The notes below the pieces were generated by a model. It was given only the letters and a program-made list of their open reading frames with translations, did no database searches and was not told the DNA's origin. Positions 7,132 to 14,624 of a stretch of 22,086 bases of DNA are shown one piece after another. The stretch covers positions 1 to 22,086 of IMG/VR virus record IMGVR_UViG_3300025121_000144; one strand, given 5' to 3'. A program made the translations under genes and the position numbers. The stretch comes from a virus. The first letter of the stretch is position 1. Each line of letters opens with the position of its first letter.

Positions 7132-8217
7132 TTACTGAATGTATCGGCTAACGATATGCCAGTTGGCATTATCTGAAACAATAGTGATGAAATCATACTG
7201 CGCATCAATCGCCGTATAACCGTCTGCTCCGTCAATTGTTTCGCTTGCATTCGTAGTTACAGTAACAACACCAGCAGCACCACTTTTCTTGATCGTGAAC
7301 GTAAGACCACCATTACCAACAGCGGTTGGAAGTGTGATCTCCTGTTCGGTTGCCTTCGACGCAATCACAATGGTTGCCGACGAAACGGTAAGCGTGCCGG
7401 AATCTGCCATTACCACATAACTCTGCTTGTAGCCAGCAGAGAATGACATATTGCCGGTAACGGCAAGCGTGCTGCTCGCCGTTAATGCACCTGTTGCGGA
7501 CAACGCGCCAGTAACAGCTGTCGCTCCGACAAGCGATATATTTGCACCCGTTGCAGTGACAGTAATATCATCGGCCGCCGTAATAGCAATATCGCCAACG
7601 GTTTCATCAATCGTCACAGCAGTTGCCGCCTGCGTGATACTAAACGTAGGATCGGAACCGGTCGTGCCCTTGATCATCGAGAACACTCCGCAATCAGCCG
7701 CCGCCGTACCCATTGTCATTGCACCGAGTACTCCAGTCGCGCCCGTGAAGGTTTGGGCCCCGGTAACGGCCAGCGTACCGCCGACGGTCGTATTACCAGC
7801 TTCTTCAACCTTAAACACGGTAACCGCGGTTGCGCTTGCCTTACAGGTGATGAAATCACCATCTGCGTCATCGGATTGATTCTTCTGCCACAACTCCAAC
7901 AGATAATGCTGTTCAGATACCGCTGAACTGGTATTAACAACCTGAACAACACCATAACCAGCAGGCACATTCGATGAAGTCGTGATATTGAACTCCTCGT
8001 CACGAGCGTCGAGATCAATATCAATCTCTTCATCGAATGCAGTAGCACCCGTAACAGTCAGATTGTTCTTGACGTTTGTATTACCAGAAGAATCCACCGT
8101 AAAACAATCATCACCGGCGGTATTATCTCCGGCGGCGATCATATCACCTATGGCTGCAAATGCCGTGAAATTACAAAACGACATGATTGCAACAAGGGTA
8201 ATTATTCTCTTAAACAT
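7132..8217 (-). CDS. Secreted fibre/stalk protein with TG-rich repeats
   Basis: The product has 361 residues from the ATG at 8217, chosen because a near-perfect GGAGGTGA lies just upstream. The frame stays open further upstream, but that would overlap the capsid gene and bury the signal peptide. MFKRIITLVAIMSFCNFTAFA is a signal peptide with cleavage after Ala21. The body has repeats of the type 'LTVTGATAF', 'LAVTGAQTFTGATG' and 'GALSATGALTASSTLAVTG', typical of trimeric beta-helical phage fibre shafts. The C-terminal 100 residues form a compact domain (EITLPTAVGNGGLTFTIKKS, then DFITIVSDNANWHIVSR) that recurs at the end of many phage fibres. It sits straight after the major capsid gene. It is probably a virion fibre or spike; exact location on the virion is unknown. 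Confidence 0.78.
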   Translation of the reverse strand: MFKRIITLVAIMSFCNFTAFAAIGDMIAAGDNTAGDDCFTVDSSGNTNVKNNLTVTGATAFDEEIDIDLDARDEEFNITTSSNVPAGYGVVQVVNTSSAVSEQHYLLELWQKNQSDDADGDFITCKASATAVTVFKVEEAGNTTVGGTLAVTGAQTFTGATGVLGAMTMGTAAADCGVFSMIKGTTGSDPTFSITQAATAVTIDETVGDIAITAADDITVTATGANISLVGATAVTGALSATGALTASSTLAVTGNMSFSAGYKQSYVVMADSGTLTVSSATIVIASKATEQEITLPTAVGNGGLTFTIKKSGAAGVVTVTTNASETIDGADGYTAIDAQYDFITIVSDNANWHIVSRYIQ

Positions 8218-8248
8218 GTATTCACCTCCAAGTGAATTTTTACCCTTA

Positions 8249-9151
8249 TCAGCTACCATAGCTACCATAGATACCACGCGCGTCAACACAGTCATACGAA
8301 CAACGGAAGCGTGACATAAACAGTGCGTCATCGGTGGTATCAGGAGCGGCAACAGCACGTCCGTTTATCTTCTCGCGCCAATAGAACAGAAGCTGGCGTT
8401 CTTTGGGGTCGGTCATCAAGTACCACGAGCCGGACAGCTGCAAGTAGTCCCAAATAACAGATTTCAGTCCGCGTTCACGAATGGCGTTCACGTCGCGGGT
8501 GGTCGTACCCGCTTTTTCCATATTTTTGAGAAGCTGGATTGAAGTGAACTCATTCATTCCTGGGATCGCAAGCATGGTAGGGAACAACGGCTGCGGATTG
8601 CCCCAATCGTCAACGGTCTGGCGCATACCGGTCAAAGCGGCTTCAAGCGACGTTACAGACAGCGCGGCATTCGTCGTAGGACGGTTTGCCCATGTGGTCG
8701 CACCATCTCCTTTGCACGGGTGATCAGTGGCAATAATTGCCTTACCATCAGCGCAGGTGTTGGTCTGAAACAGGTCAACGAAACCAGCCGTCAGCAGTTC
8801 GACGGTCTGGCGTGCAGCGACACCAAGAAGCTGGGGAATCTTCGTCAATTCTCCAGACAGGTCATCGTCTGACGCTTCTTTTTCAATACGGGCATATGCC
8901 GCATACGTTTTGTGCGTCAGCGTCTTAGCGTCCTTCTGAACCATCGTCAGTTCGGTTGCGTTCGCGCCTTTATTTTTTTCGGGAATAACGCCGAATCCGG
9001 TAATGCCACCGCGTTTTTCATACGACTGTTTCGACGTAAGAACGTCGAATATCTGATCGAATTGCGGCTCAACCTTCATCACTCCGTCATTGTAAATTTT
9101 GGAGTACTGAGGATTAAGCAGATTTGCAAATGCTTCACCTTTCATAGTCAT
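8249..9151 (-). CDS. Major capsid protein (HK97-fold, Mu gpT-like)
   Basis: The product has 300 residues. The segment 'DGKAIIATDHPCKGDG' near 135-150 is the 'DGxALFSTDHP' hallmark of Mu gpT-type and related HK97-fold major capsid proteins. Upstream, 'AARQTVELLTAGFVDLF' matches the spine helix. Downstream, 'LMTDPKERQLLFYW' near 249-262 fits the A domain. There is no long N-terminal delta domain, so scaffolding is supplied by the separate scaffold gene transcribed ahead of it. The start at 9151 follows AAGGAAGGTGA. Gene order scaffold, small protein, decoration, capsid is standard for tailed phages. It has no signal peptide, in contrast to the tail genes that follow. Confidence 0.9.
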   Translation of the reverse strand: MTMKGEAFANLLNPQYSKIYNDGVMKVEPQFDQIFDVLTSKQSYEKRGGITGFGVIPEKNKGANATELTMVQKDAKTLTHKTYAAYARIEKEASDDDLSGELTKIPQLLGVAARQTVELLTAGFVDLFQTNTCADGKAIIATDHPCKGDGATTWANRPTTNAALSVTSLEAALTGMRQTVDDWGNPQPLFPTMLAIPGMNEFTSIQLLKNMEKAGTTTRDVNAIRERGLKSVIWDYLQLSGSWYLMTDPKERQLLFYWREKINGRAVAAPDTTDDALFMSRFRCSYDCVDARGIYGSYGS

Positions 9152-9178
9152 TGTATTTCACCTTCCTTTTTAATTGAA

Positions 9179-9661
9179 TTATGCCTGCGCCGCGCCGTTA
9201 GACTGCAACAGCGATGACGGGATTGTCACGAATACACGCGGATATACGTCCGTTGCAGAATCACGCGGGGAACGCCCGATGATATGGAACAGATCATGCC
9301 CGGTATCTGAAATATCCAAATAACAGACGTTTGAAACCACATCGAGCGCATAGGGAATGCCCACACTCGCATCCGCACATAACGCACTTGCGGCAGTCGC
9401 GTGATAGACGGTAACTTCCAAAATATCTCCCGGCATGATAACGTCAACTGGCAACATTGTGCTTGTCGTTCCCGTAGCATCAGCTTTTACAATGCCAATG
9501 CACAAAACGGCGTCATCTGCACATTCAGCAATGCGCCCATCAGTCGTAAGATAAACAAGCTGATCGGCTTTAAACGTCTGCGAAGCCGCTTCGGGGTAAT
9601 AGACGATATTGCCCTGAGAAAGCCCATTCCTTTTAATCTTTTCTTTCGTCCGTGTAGCCAT
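9179..9661 (-). CDS. Capsid decoration/stabilising-type protein
   Basis: The product has 160 residues and is beta-rich. The N-terminal 'GLSQGNIVYYPEAASQTFKADQLVYLTTDGRIAEC' followed by 'GIVKADATGTT' resembles the small capsid decoration or DUF2190-like proteins encoded next to Mu gpT-type capsids. These have a 'fkagdlV ... dGk...a....i.Gia...a' pattern. It would bind the outside of the capsid shell. AAAGAGG lies seven bases before the ATG at 9661. It has no signal peptide. Position between scaffold and major capsid genes supports the assignment; the exact family is a pattern match from memory. Confidence 0.68.
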   Translation of the reverse strand: MATRTKEKIKRNGLSQGNIVYYPEAASQTFKADQLVYLTTDGRIAECADDAVLCIGIVKADATGTTSTMLPVDVIMPGDILEVTVYHATAASALCADASVGIPYALDVVSNVCYLDISDTGHDLFHIIGRSPRDSATDVYPRVFVTIPSSLLQSNGAAQA

Positions 9662-9679
9662 TGTTAACCTCTTTGTTCA

Positions 9680-10165
9680 TTATTTGTCTTCCAATGTTTC
9701 GGAAGTATCGGCTGTTACGCCGCGCAACTTATTGTTTCGTTCTGCAGATTCAGCGATATAACGCTGACGGTTCTGGATAGGTGCTATTTCAGCCGCGAAT
9801 TTATCTTTGAAATCCTCTTCGGAGATGTGCATAAGAATCAAATCTCCGCGAGTAATAAAAGACGTTTCGGAAGATCCTTGTGAGAGCGGGCCTCTCGACT
9901 TGCGCTCATCTTTGGTAAGCGTCGGGTATTCATACCCTTCGCCCTCTTTTTCTTCCATCGAATCCGAATCCCTACGAACCCACACAGGGTGCATACCGGG
10001 GTATTTCTTGTGGTATTCAACTGGGACGTCGAGTTTTCCCTTCCTTGACCAATCCCGCTTGACCTTTACAGGTGCTACCGCTTCGGTAGGCTGCGTGGTC
10101 TTGCCGCCCTGCTCTTTCGCTTCCATTTCCAGTTTTGCTCTGTCTGCTTTTTTGACGTATGCCAT
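9680..10165 (-). CDS. Unknown head-module protein, charged
   Basis: The product has 161 residues, strongly charged, with Lys-rich N-terminus (MAYVKKADRAKLEMEAKEQ) and acidic C-terminus (TSETLEDK). The central 'HKKYPGMHPVWVRRDSD' looks like a short folded motif, and 'RGDLILMHISEEDFKDK' a helix. I do not recognise a domain. AGGAGA precedes the ATG at 10165 with good spacing. It lies between scaffold and decoration genes in one run of closely packed genes, so a role in head assembly or as a minor head protein is likely but inferred. Confidence 0.68.
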   Translation of the reverse strand: MAYVKKADRAKLEMEAKEQGGKTTQPTEAVAPVKVKRDWSRKGKLDVPVEYHKKYPGMHPVWVRRDSDSMEEKEGEGYEYPTLTKDERKSRGPLSQGSSETSFITRGDLILMHISEEDFKDKFAAEIAPIQNRQRYIAESAERNNKLRGVTADTSETLEDK

Positions 10166-10183
10166 GTTAGTAATCTCCTGTTT

Positions 10184-10987
10184 TTATTCTGCTGTGTAGC
10201 TTCCCCAACGGCTCTGGGGCTTCACTTTTCCGCTCACAAACTCCTCAACGGCTTGCACGCTACCACCAGAACGCTCAATGTATGCCTTTTGTTCTGCTGT
10301 AAGGTGGGTTGTCTTCGGGCTTGGAGTGGCAGGAGTACTACCACCACCAGCAATATTTACTTCGGGCGGGGCGGGTGGTCTTGCGGTTACACTCTGCCTG
10401 CCGCGCTCTTCTGCCATTTTGATAATGTCTGGCATATGTGCATTAATGACCTCTGATTTGATCTTTGCAAGCTCATCTTTGTTCGTCCGTTTCTTCACGG
10501 GTAGAAGGTTTAGTTTTGCCTCAATTTCAGGCATGAACTCCTCAAAGATTGGATCTTCGGCCTTTAATCTGTGCTTGGTGCTTTCGTAACGGTCTTCCGC
10601 AAGCGCATTCTCGATTTCATCCAATTTGGCTTTGAACTCGACAGTGTCCTTGTTTTTCAGTTCAAGCATCCGATTCATTAACTCAATCTGCTGATACGGA
10701 AGCCCGAACTGTTCTTCAAGCTGACGTTTGACGTGTTCCGGCGGCTCCTGATACAGCGGTGGCTGCGGAGCCATCGGCTGCATACCGTTAAGCTGCTGTT
10801 TCATCAGGTCGAGTTCTTTACGAAGCAAAGCCGCTTCCTGCTGCTTAATATTCATCTCGCGTACTGCGGCCTTATACTTCGCTTCCTCAACTACTGACGG
10901 TGCCGGTGTTACCGGCGGTGTTTCTTTTGGCGGTTCGTTCGCAGGCGGCGTTACCGGTTCTGCGGGTGGAACAATCTGATCTGGCAT
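10184..10987 (-). CDS. Capsid scaffolding protein
   Basis: The product has 267 residues. A Pro/Glu-rich disordered N-terminus (about 1-35) is followed by a coiled coil (about 36-70, KAAVREMNIKQQEAALLRKE), a Pro/Gln linker and a second long helical region (about 85-200, QIELMNRMLELKNKDTVEF). The C-terminal 60 residues are Pro/Thr/Gly-rich with a short helix near the end. Acidic, helical, low-complexity proteins of this size directly before the capsid genes are phage scaffolds that fill the procapsid and leave before packaging. GAGGAG lies before the ATG at 10987. It is the first gene after an intrinsic terminator, so its mRNA start or readthrough is separately controlled. Confidence 0.78.
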   Translation of the reverse strand: MPDQIVPPAEPVTPPANEPPKETPPVTPAPSVVEEAKYKAAVREMNIKQQEAALLRKELDLMKQQLNGMQPMAPQPPLYQEPPEHVKRQLEEQFGLPYQQIELMNRMLELKNKDTVEFKAKLDEIENALAEDRYESTKHRLKAEDPIFEEFMPEIEAKLNLLPVKKRTNKDELAKIKSEVINAHMPDIIKMAEERGRQSVTARPPAPPEVNIAGGGSTPATPSPKTTHLTAEQKAYIERSGGSVQAVEEFVSGKVKPQSRWGSYTAE

Positions 10988-11037
10988 TGTCTATCTCCTC
11001 GTTTTAGTTCGCCCTTTCGGGGTAGAACTTGACAAAC

Positions 11038-11086
11038 AAAAAAAGCCACCATGTAGCACGTCATTCGACGTACACACATAGCGGCT
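11038..11086 (-). terminator. Intrinsic terminator between packaging/portal and capsid genes
   Basis: In the minus-strand RNA a roughly 19-bp stem (arms 11067-11086 and 11044-11062 in plus coordinates) closes a 4-base loop and is followed by a run of seven U residues (plus-strand A run near 11038-11044). Pairing includes several G-U wobbles and one bulge. It would end transcripts from the terminase-portal genes and leave the capsid genes to another promoter or to partial readthrough. Confidence 0.82.
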
Positions 11087-11105
11087 CTGATTCTTTCAGT
11101 TGCCT

Positions 11106-11142
11106 ACTATTTGACATTCAGTTTTCAAAGATCGTCAATAGT
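11106..11142. repeat. Near-perfect 9-10 bp inverted repeat ahead of the terminator
   Basis: ACTATTTGAC (11106-11115) and GTCAATAGT (11134-11142) are inverted copies differing by one inserted base, separated by 18 bp. It sits between the last small gene of the portal group and the terminator. It could be an operator for a capsid-operon promoter, since TTGACG lies in one arm on the minus strand, or a second hairpin. No good -10 was found. Confidence 0.45.
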
Positions 11143-11148
11143 TACTTC

Positions 11149-11322
11149 TTACCGCCCTTCTTTTTCTTGCAACCCAATTGAATCACCTTCTCTCGGTATT
11201 TCTATGCTTTCCTTATACGATACATTTACTATCAATCCAGCCTTAAACTGTATGACCAATTCGCCAAATTTCTCACATACATCAATTTCCTTAATCTTCT
11301 GCACAATCCATTCATTGCGCAT
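11149..11322 (-). CDS. Small unknown protein
   Basis: The product has 57 residues from ATG 11322, which is preceded by AAAGGCG at proper spacing and overlaps the end of the 87-residue gene by 11 bp. A start ten codons earlier (11352) adds a very basic tail and lacks a good SD. The sequence is a mixed alpha/beta pattern (WIVQKIKEIDVCEKFGELVI, then LIVNVSYKESIEIPREGDSI) ending with a Lys/Glu tail. No family recognised. It is the last gene before the terminator at about 11086. Confidence 0.55.
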   Translation of the reverse strand: MRNEWIVQKIKEIDVCEKFGELVIQFKAGLIVNVSYKESIEIPREGDSIGLQEKEGR

Positions 11323-11575
11323 CAATCGCCTTTTTCTTTTTATTGTTTTCAATTACCTTTTCTTCCAGCATACGCCTAAACTCTTCACGCAACGGAAGAA
11401 TATCTCTCTGCAGTGACTGTATGTTCCCTTTTAGCTTCTCGTCCTCAACGTCATCTGAGTCAATTAGTCGTCCTATATATCCGTTAATGTCGGATTGCAC
11501 ATGGCGCATGATCACACCCCAACCCGGAGTGTCAATAGTCGCTAAAGCTTCTTCTAACTCGTTCTGGGTAAACAT
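11312..11575 (-). CDS. Small helical protein, unknown
   Basis: The product has 87 residues. A short N-terminal motif (NELEEALATIDTPGWGVIMR) with 'TPGW' is followed by a long helix likely to form a coiled coil (GNIQSLQRDILPLREEFRRM) and a Lys-rich C-terminus. From memory, small phage proteins with 'pGW..l' followed by a helical hairpin occur downstream of portal genes, but function is unknown. The stop of the previous gene and this start overlap as TAATG. GGAGTGG gives an SD. Likely translated with its neighbours. Confidence 0.6.
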   Translation of the reverse strand: MFTQNELEEALATIDTPGWGVIMRHVQSDINGYIGRLIDSDDVEDEKLKGNIQSLQRDILPLREEFRRMLEEKVIENNKKKKAIDAQ

Positions 11576-11844
11576 TATTTAACCACTCCGCCTAAATGCT
11601 TGCCATATCCTTTGCCGGCGTGTTTAATGCTATGAATCTCAACCTCTCCACGGTGTACCTTCGGATTATCGTATTCCTCATTAACGCCTTTAACCTTGCC
11701 AGTGACAACAAACTTTACCTTTTTCCCAACCATGTTCTTGATACCTTTAATGTGCGTTGACTTAACTGTCATTGACGGCTTTGGTGGCTTATACGCAATA
11801 GGTGCGTCCATGTAGGCATTCTCTTTCTTCGTCTTCTTGGCCAT
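11575..11844 (-). CDS. Small basic protein, unknown
   Basis: The product has 89 residues and is very basic, with an unstructured N-terminus (MAKKTKKENAYMDAPIAYKP). A beta-rich core follows (GKKVKFVVTGKVKGVNEEYD, then GEVEIHSIKHAGKGYGKHLG) that looks like a small barrel. No family is recognised. GGGCGGTG precedes the ATG at 11844. It begins one base after the stop of the tiny membrane protein and overlaps the next gene by one base, so it is part of a tight operon with the portal. Confidence 0.6.
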   Translation of the reverse strand: MAKKTKKENAYMDAPIAYKPPKPSMTVKSTHIKGIKNMVGKKVKFVVTGKVKGVNEEYDNPKVHRGEVEIHSIKHAGKGYGKHLGGVVK

Positions 11845-11845
11845 T

Positions 11846-11977
11846 TTACACCGCCCTGTATTTATTTATCCAAAACGCTACCAGTCTATACACATTCACA
11901 GCAATCATTGACACACCGACACACATAATCGCAAATGGCACTAACAACAATGTCCACTTTGTTAACACGCTTATCAC
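11846..11977 (-). CDS. Tiny single-span membrane protein (43 residues, GTG start)
   Basis: This ORF fills the otherwise empty gap between the portal stop (11984) and the next start (11844). It starts with GTG six bases after the portal stop, behind GAGGTAAA, and ends one base before the next ATG. The product begins MISVLTKWTLLLVPFAIMCV and ends with a basic KYRAV. A hydrophobic stretch of about 25 residues is flanked by Lys and Arg, so one transmembrane helix is predicted. Its packing argues that it is real. It could be a holin-like or membrane-tether protein, but nothing in the sequence decides that. Confidence 0.55.
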   Translation of the reverse strand: MISVLTKWTLLLVPFAIMCVGVSMIAVNVYRLVAFWINKYRAV

Positions 11978-11983
11978 TTTACC

Positions 11984-14050
11984 TCATTCCATCGGTGCGC
12001 CGGGATGTGCTACTGGTGCTGATTCTTGTGGCGGTATTTCAGGTGCAGGGTTCCCGTTCCGCTCTGCCATCTTACGGCTGATAAACTGCTGTCTAAACTG
12101 CGCTATAAGCTGTTCCCGCTGTTCAGGTGGTACGCCCTTAACATCCATAGCGTGTATAAACTTCTCTTCCTCATGTTTTGCGTACTCACCGATCATCTGC
12201 TGTTTGGCATCACTCATAACCTTTTCGGTCTGCATTATCATGGCTTCACGCTGTTGTAATTCCTGTGCTTTCTGCTGAATCATCTGCAACATCTGCATTT
12301 CCTTAGGTGAGCGCATAACCTTCGACTTATCGCGTGGTGCCAGTTTATCAACCAAATTCTCCTTGAGGAAGTATGTGTTGGTTTCGCCGGTCTGATCTTG
12401 CCCCAATGCTTGGTATAACGCCACAGCACCTTGCTTATCGGCATTGACCATAACATCAACAGCACCCTGCAATACGACTATATCCCAATCATCAATGAAT
12501 TCAAGGTCTTGCCGCGTAAGCGTTGCCTGTTTGTATTCCTGCGTCTCTTTGTCCTGATAGCTGTATGTAATCCCTTCGGCTGGCATGAACTCGTAGGCAC
12601 ACTGTAAAGTCTGTTTAATTCCTTCTTTTAGGGCTTCCTGTGTGTTCTGCATAAGCGGGTCAAGGTTTAGGCCGTACTCTTGCAGAAGCATCGCCGTGCC
12701 GCGCATAGTCGCTTTCTTATTGATCGAGCTTTCACGGCCTAATGAGTAATCAGAGACAAGTGATTTCCTTTCAAGGAACCCCTGCAATATACCTTCAATC
12801 CCTGCTATGTCCTGCAGACGGCTTTCAAATTTCCATTGCTTGATAATATCATTTGACTTAACCGGTGCGAATTTCCCCGGCTCTAATTTGTGCTTGTCAG
12901 GATCAAACCCTGCACCAGGTATATATGTACCGGTGATCGTGTTAGATAGCGTGTTGTTATCCAGTGCCTGATCTATCACTATGTCAATTGCGTCATTGAG
13001 CGCACCGATATACATTGGTATGCCCTGCCCGTCTATCTTTCCGGCAATCCTCCGGCATTTCCCTGACACAACCGGCTTACGCTTATCAAAGAATGAGTTT
13101 TCCTCGTCATAGACCAGATTGCCGGTGTCCTTTGAAATGATAAACGTCATTTCTTTATAGTCCGGTGCGTCCGGCGTTCCTACGTTATAGGCAATCCACC
13201 ATTGATAGAATTTCTTTTTGTGCGTAAGAGTATTGGAATAGCCAATATAGTCATTCTTTGTATCGTCATCATCAGATTCATTTTCGGCGGTTGGTAGATC
13301 ATTGGGCTTGATTGATCTTAGTATATCTTTGACGTTATACCACGGGTTGTCTTTACGTTTGCTTAATTCAAAGATTTCAGCCGGTGACTTCTCAAACTCA
13401 ATGCAGACTGCCCCGCACTTCTGGATTGTATTAGCTGAGTTATCAAACTTGATTAACCGTCTGGGGATATTCACCCACCGTGCAGCGATGAAGTCATTGA
13501 TCTCTTTGTCCTCGGCTTGCATCTCACCGTCTTGACCAACGAGGGATTGGAACATAGCTTTTGCGCCATCAACTATCTTTCGTACTGAAAACCTCTTGAC
13601 CTTACGTTTAGACACATCAGGAACGATCTGAATGAAGAATGACCCCTCTACGGTGTTGTACTGGAATGCTTCGAGCAGTACGTCATTGACACCCGACTTA
13701 TGCCGCCAGAAGTTGTTAAGCCAGTTCTGTGCGTTCTTTGCTGCTGCGTTTGACGCCGCGCTGACCTGCGAACTGATATTGACCAGCTGCACGGAGTTTA
13801 ACGCCGATGAATACCGCGCTTCTATGCCCGAACATGAGTAAGAAACAATACCAGTCTGTATGTCTGCGGCACCATTCCAAGGGAACGATTTATCTTTTTT
13901 CGCAGAATGTTGACCGGTATACCTCGACCACCACTCGTCAAGGTTGTCTATAACGCTTTTATCGTTCTGCTCGTAAATTGAATATAATGAGCATAGATAA
14001 GCCGCTATTTCCTTCTTCTTTTCTTCGGTCAACTTAAATTTCTTAGCCAT
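11984..14050 (-). CDS. Portal protein (podophage type)
   Basis: The product has 688 residues, the size of large P22-like portals. 'DKSFPWNGAADIQTGIVSY' near 53-71 is the 'FPWpGAAD' motif at the start of this portal family. Later come the wing and stem regions, and residues 590-640 are Gln-rich and helical (EMQMLQMIQQKAQELQQREA), matching the C-terminal barrel helices of podophage portals. The end is Pro-rich. Twelve copies would form the DNA channel at the capsid vertex, bind the terminase during packaging and later the adaptor. It overlaps the co-chaperonin gene by eight bases, and no long gap lies between packaging and portal genes. No signal peptide. Confidence 0.88.
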   Translation of the reverse strand: MAKKFKLTEEKKKEIAAYLCSLYSIYEQNDKSVIDNLDEWWSRYTGQHSAKKDKSFPWNGAADIQTGIVSYSCSGIEARYSSALNSVQLVNISSQVSAASNAAAKNAQNWLNNFWRHKSGVNDVLLEAFQYNTVEGSFFIQIVPDVSKRKVKRFSVRKIVDGAKAMFQSLVGQDGEMQAEDKEINDFIAARWVNIPRRLIKFDNSANTIQKCGAVCIEFEKSPAEIFELSKRKDNPWYNVKDILRSIKPNDLPTAENESDDDDTKNDYIGYSNTLTHKKKFYQWWIAYNVGTPDAPDYKEMTFIISKDTGNLVYDEENSFFDKRKPVVSGKCRRIAGKIDGQGIPMYIGALNDAIDIVIDQALDNNTLSNTITGTYIPGAGFDPDKHKLEPGKFAPVKSNDIIKQWKFESRLQDIAGIEGILQGFLERKSLVSDYSLGRESSINKKATMRGTAMLLQEYGLNLDPLMQNTQEALKEGIKQTLQCAYEFMPAEGITYSYQDKETQEYKQATLTRQDLEFIDDWDIVVLQGAVDVMVNADKQGAVALYQALGQDQTGETNTYFLKENLVDKLAPRDKSKVMRSPKEMQMLQMIQQKAQELQQREAMIMQTEKVMSDAKQQMIGEYAKHEEEKFIHAMDVKGVPPEQREQLIAQFRQQFISRKMAERNGNPAPEIPPQESAPVAHPGAPME

Positions 14051-14624
14051 TGATTTCGCCTAAAATGTCCTCTGTGTTGACGATGAAATACGTCTTACCA
14101 TCGAGCAGGATTTGAGAATATCCATAGGGTGACAGCAGAACCTTTTCGCCCTTGTTGTACACGTCACTGTCAACCACTACCCCAACATCCGAATACTTCT
14201 CTTGCTGGGCAACTGATAAGATAATCCCGCCATCAGTCTTCTTGTCCTCATTCTCAATCGGTGTAACTATCGTGCGCTTGCCAATAACTATCAGACTGTC
14301 ACCGTCAACCTTACACAGCAGGTTTTCAGGTGCGATAATCTTATAATCCTGTTTGTTCATCTCTACATCTTGACCGGTGTAGGAATCATAATAGACCACA
14401 TCACCCAGACGCACCTCAACCTTCGCAAGCCCGACAAAGACCCCGCCTGACTGACGAATCCAGCCACGCCGCGAATACTTTTTATACGCCTCATGCTTGA
14501 TAATACCTGATCCAAACGTGTCCGAATCGCTTTCGCACTCAATCAGCACATGATTGCCTTTAACGGTAAACCTCTGGCCATTCTCAAGGTTAATTGCTGA
14601 CGACTTCAATTCGTTGCTTGACAT
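14043..14624 (-). CDS. Tandem GroES-like co-chaperonin
   Basis: The product has 193 residues made of two GroES-like domains. Domain 2 (about 112-193) aligns by eye with GroES: 'VIGKRTIVTPIENEDKKT', the mobile-loop core GGIIL at 132-136 (GGIVL in E. coli GroES), and 'KVLLSPYGYSQILLDGKTYF' followed by 'IVNTEDIL' in place of 'EEVLIMSESDILA'. Domain 1 (about 20-105) has the same plan, with 'GNHVLIECESDSDTFGSGII', then 'LGDVVYYDSYTGQDVEMNKQ' and 'DYKIIAPENLL'. Double-GroES proteins are known from chloroplast Cpn20; phage co-chaperonins such as T4 gp31 and RB49 CocO have one domain. It would cap host GroEL for folding capsid or tail proteins. It lies between terminase nuclease and portal, and its stop and the portal start overlap. 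Confidence 0.8.
   Translation of the reverse strand: MSSNELKSSAINLENGQRFTVKGNHVLIECESDSDTFGSGIIKHEAYKKYSRRGWIRQSGGVFVGLAKVEVRLGDVVYYDSYTGQDVEMNKQDYKIIAPENLLCKVDGDSLIVIGKRTIVTPIENEDKKTDGGIILSVAQQEKYSDVGVVVDSDVYNKGEKVLLSPYGYSQILLDGKTYFIVNTEDILGEING

Noticed and set aside
7451-7879. Long plus-strand ORF (142 codons) within the fibre gene
   Set aside because: It is antisense to a TG-repeat-rich coding sequence, with Ala/Val/Pro low complexity that mirrors the fibre repeats and no SD. It is a shadow frame.
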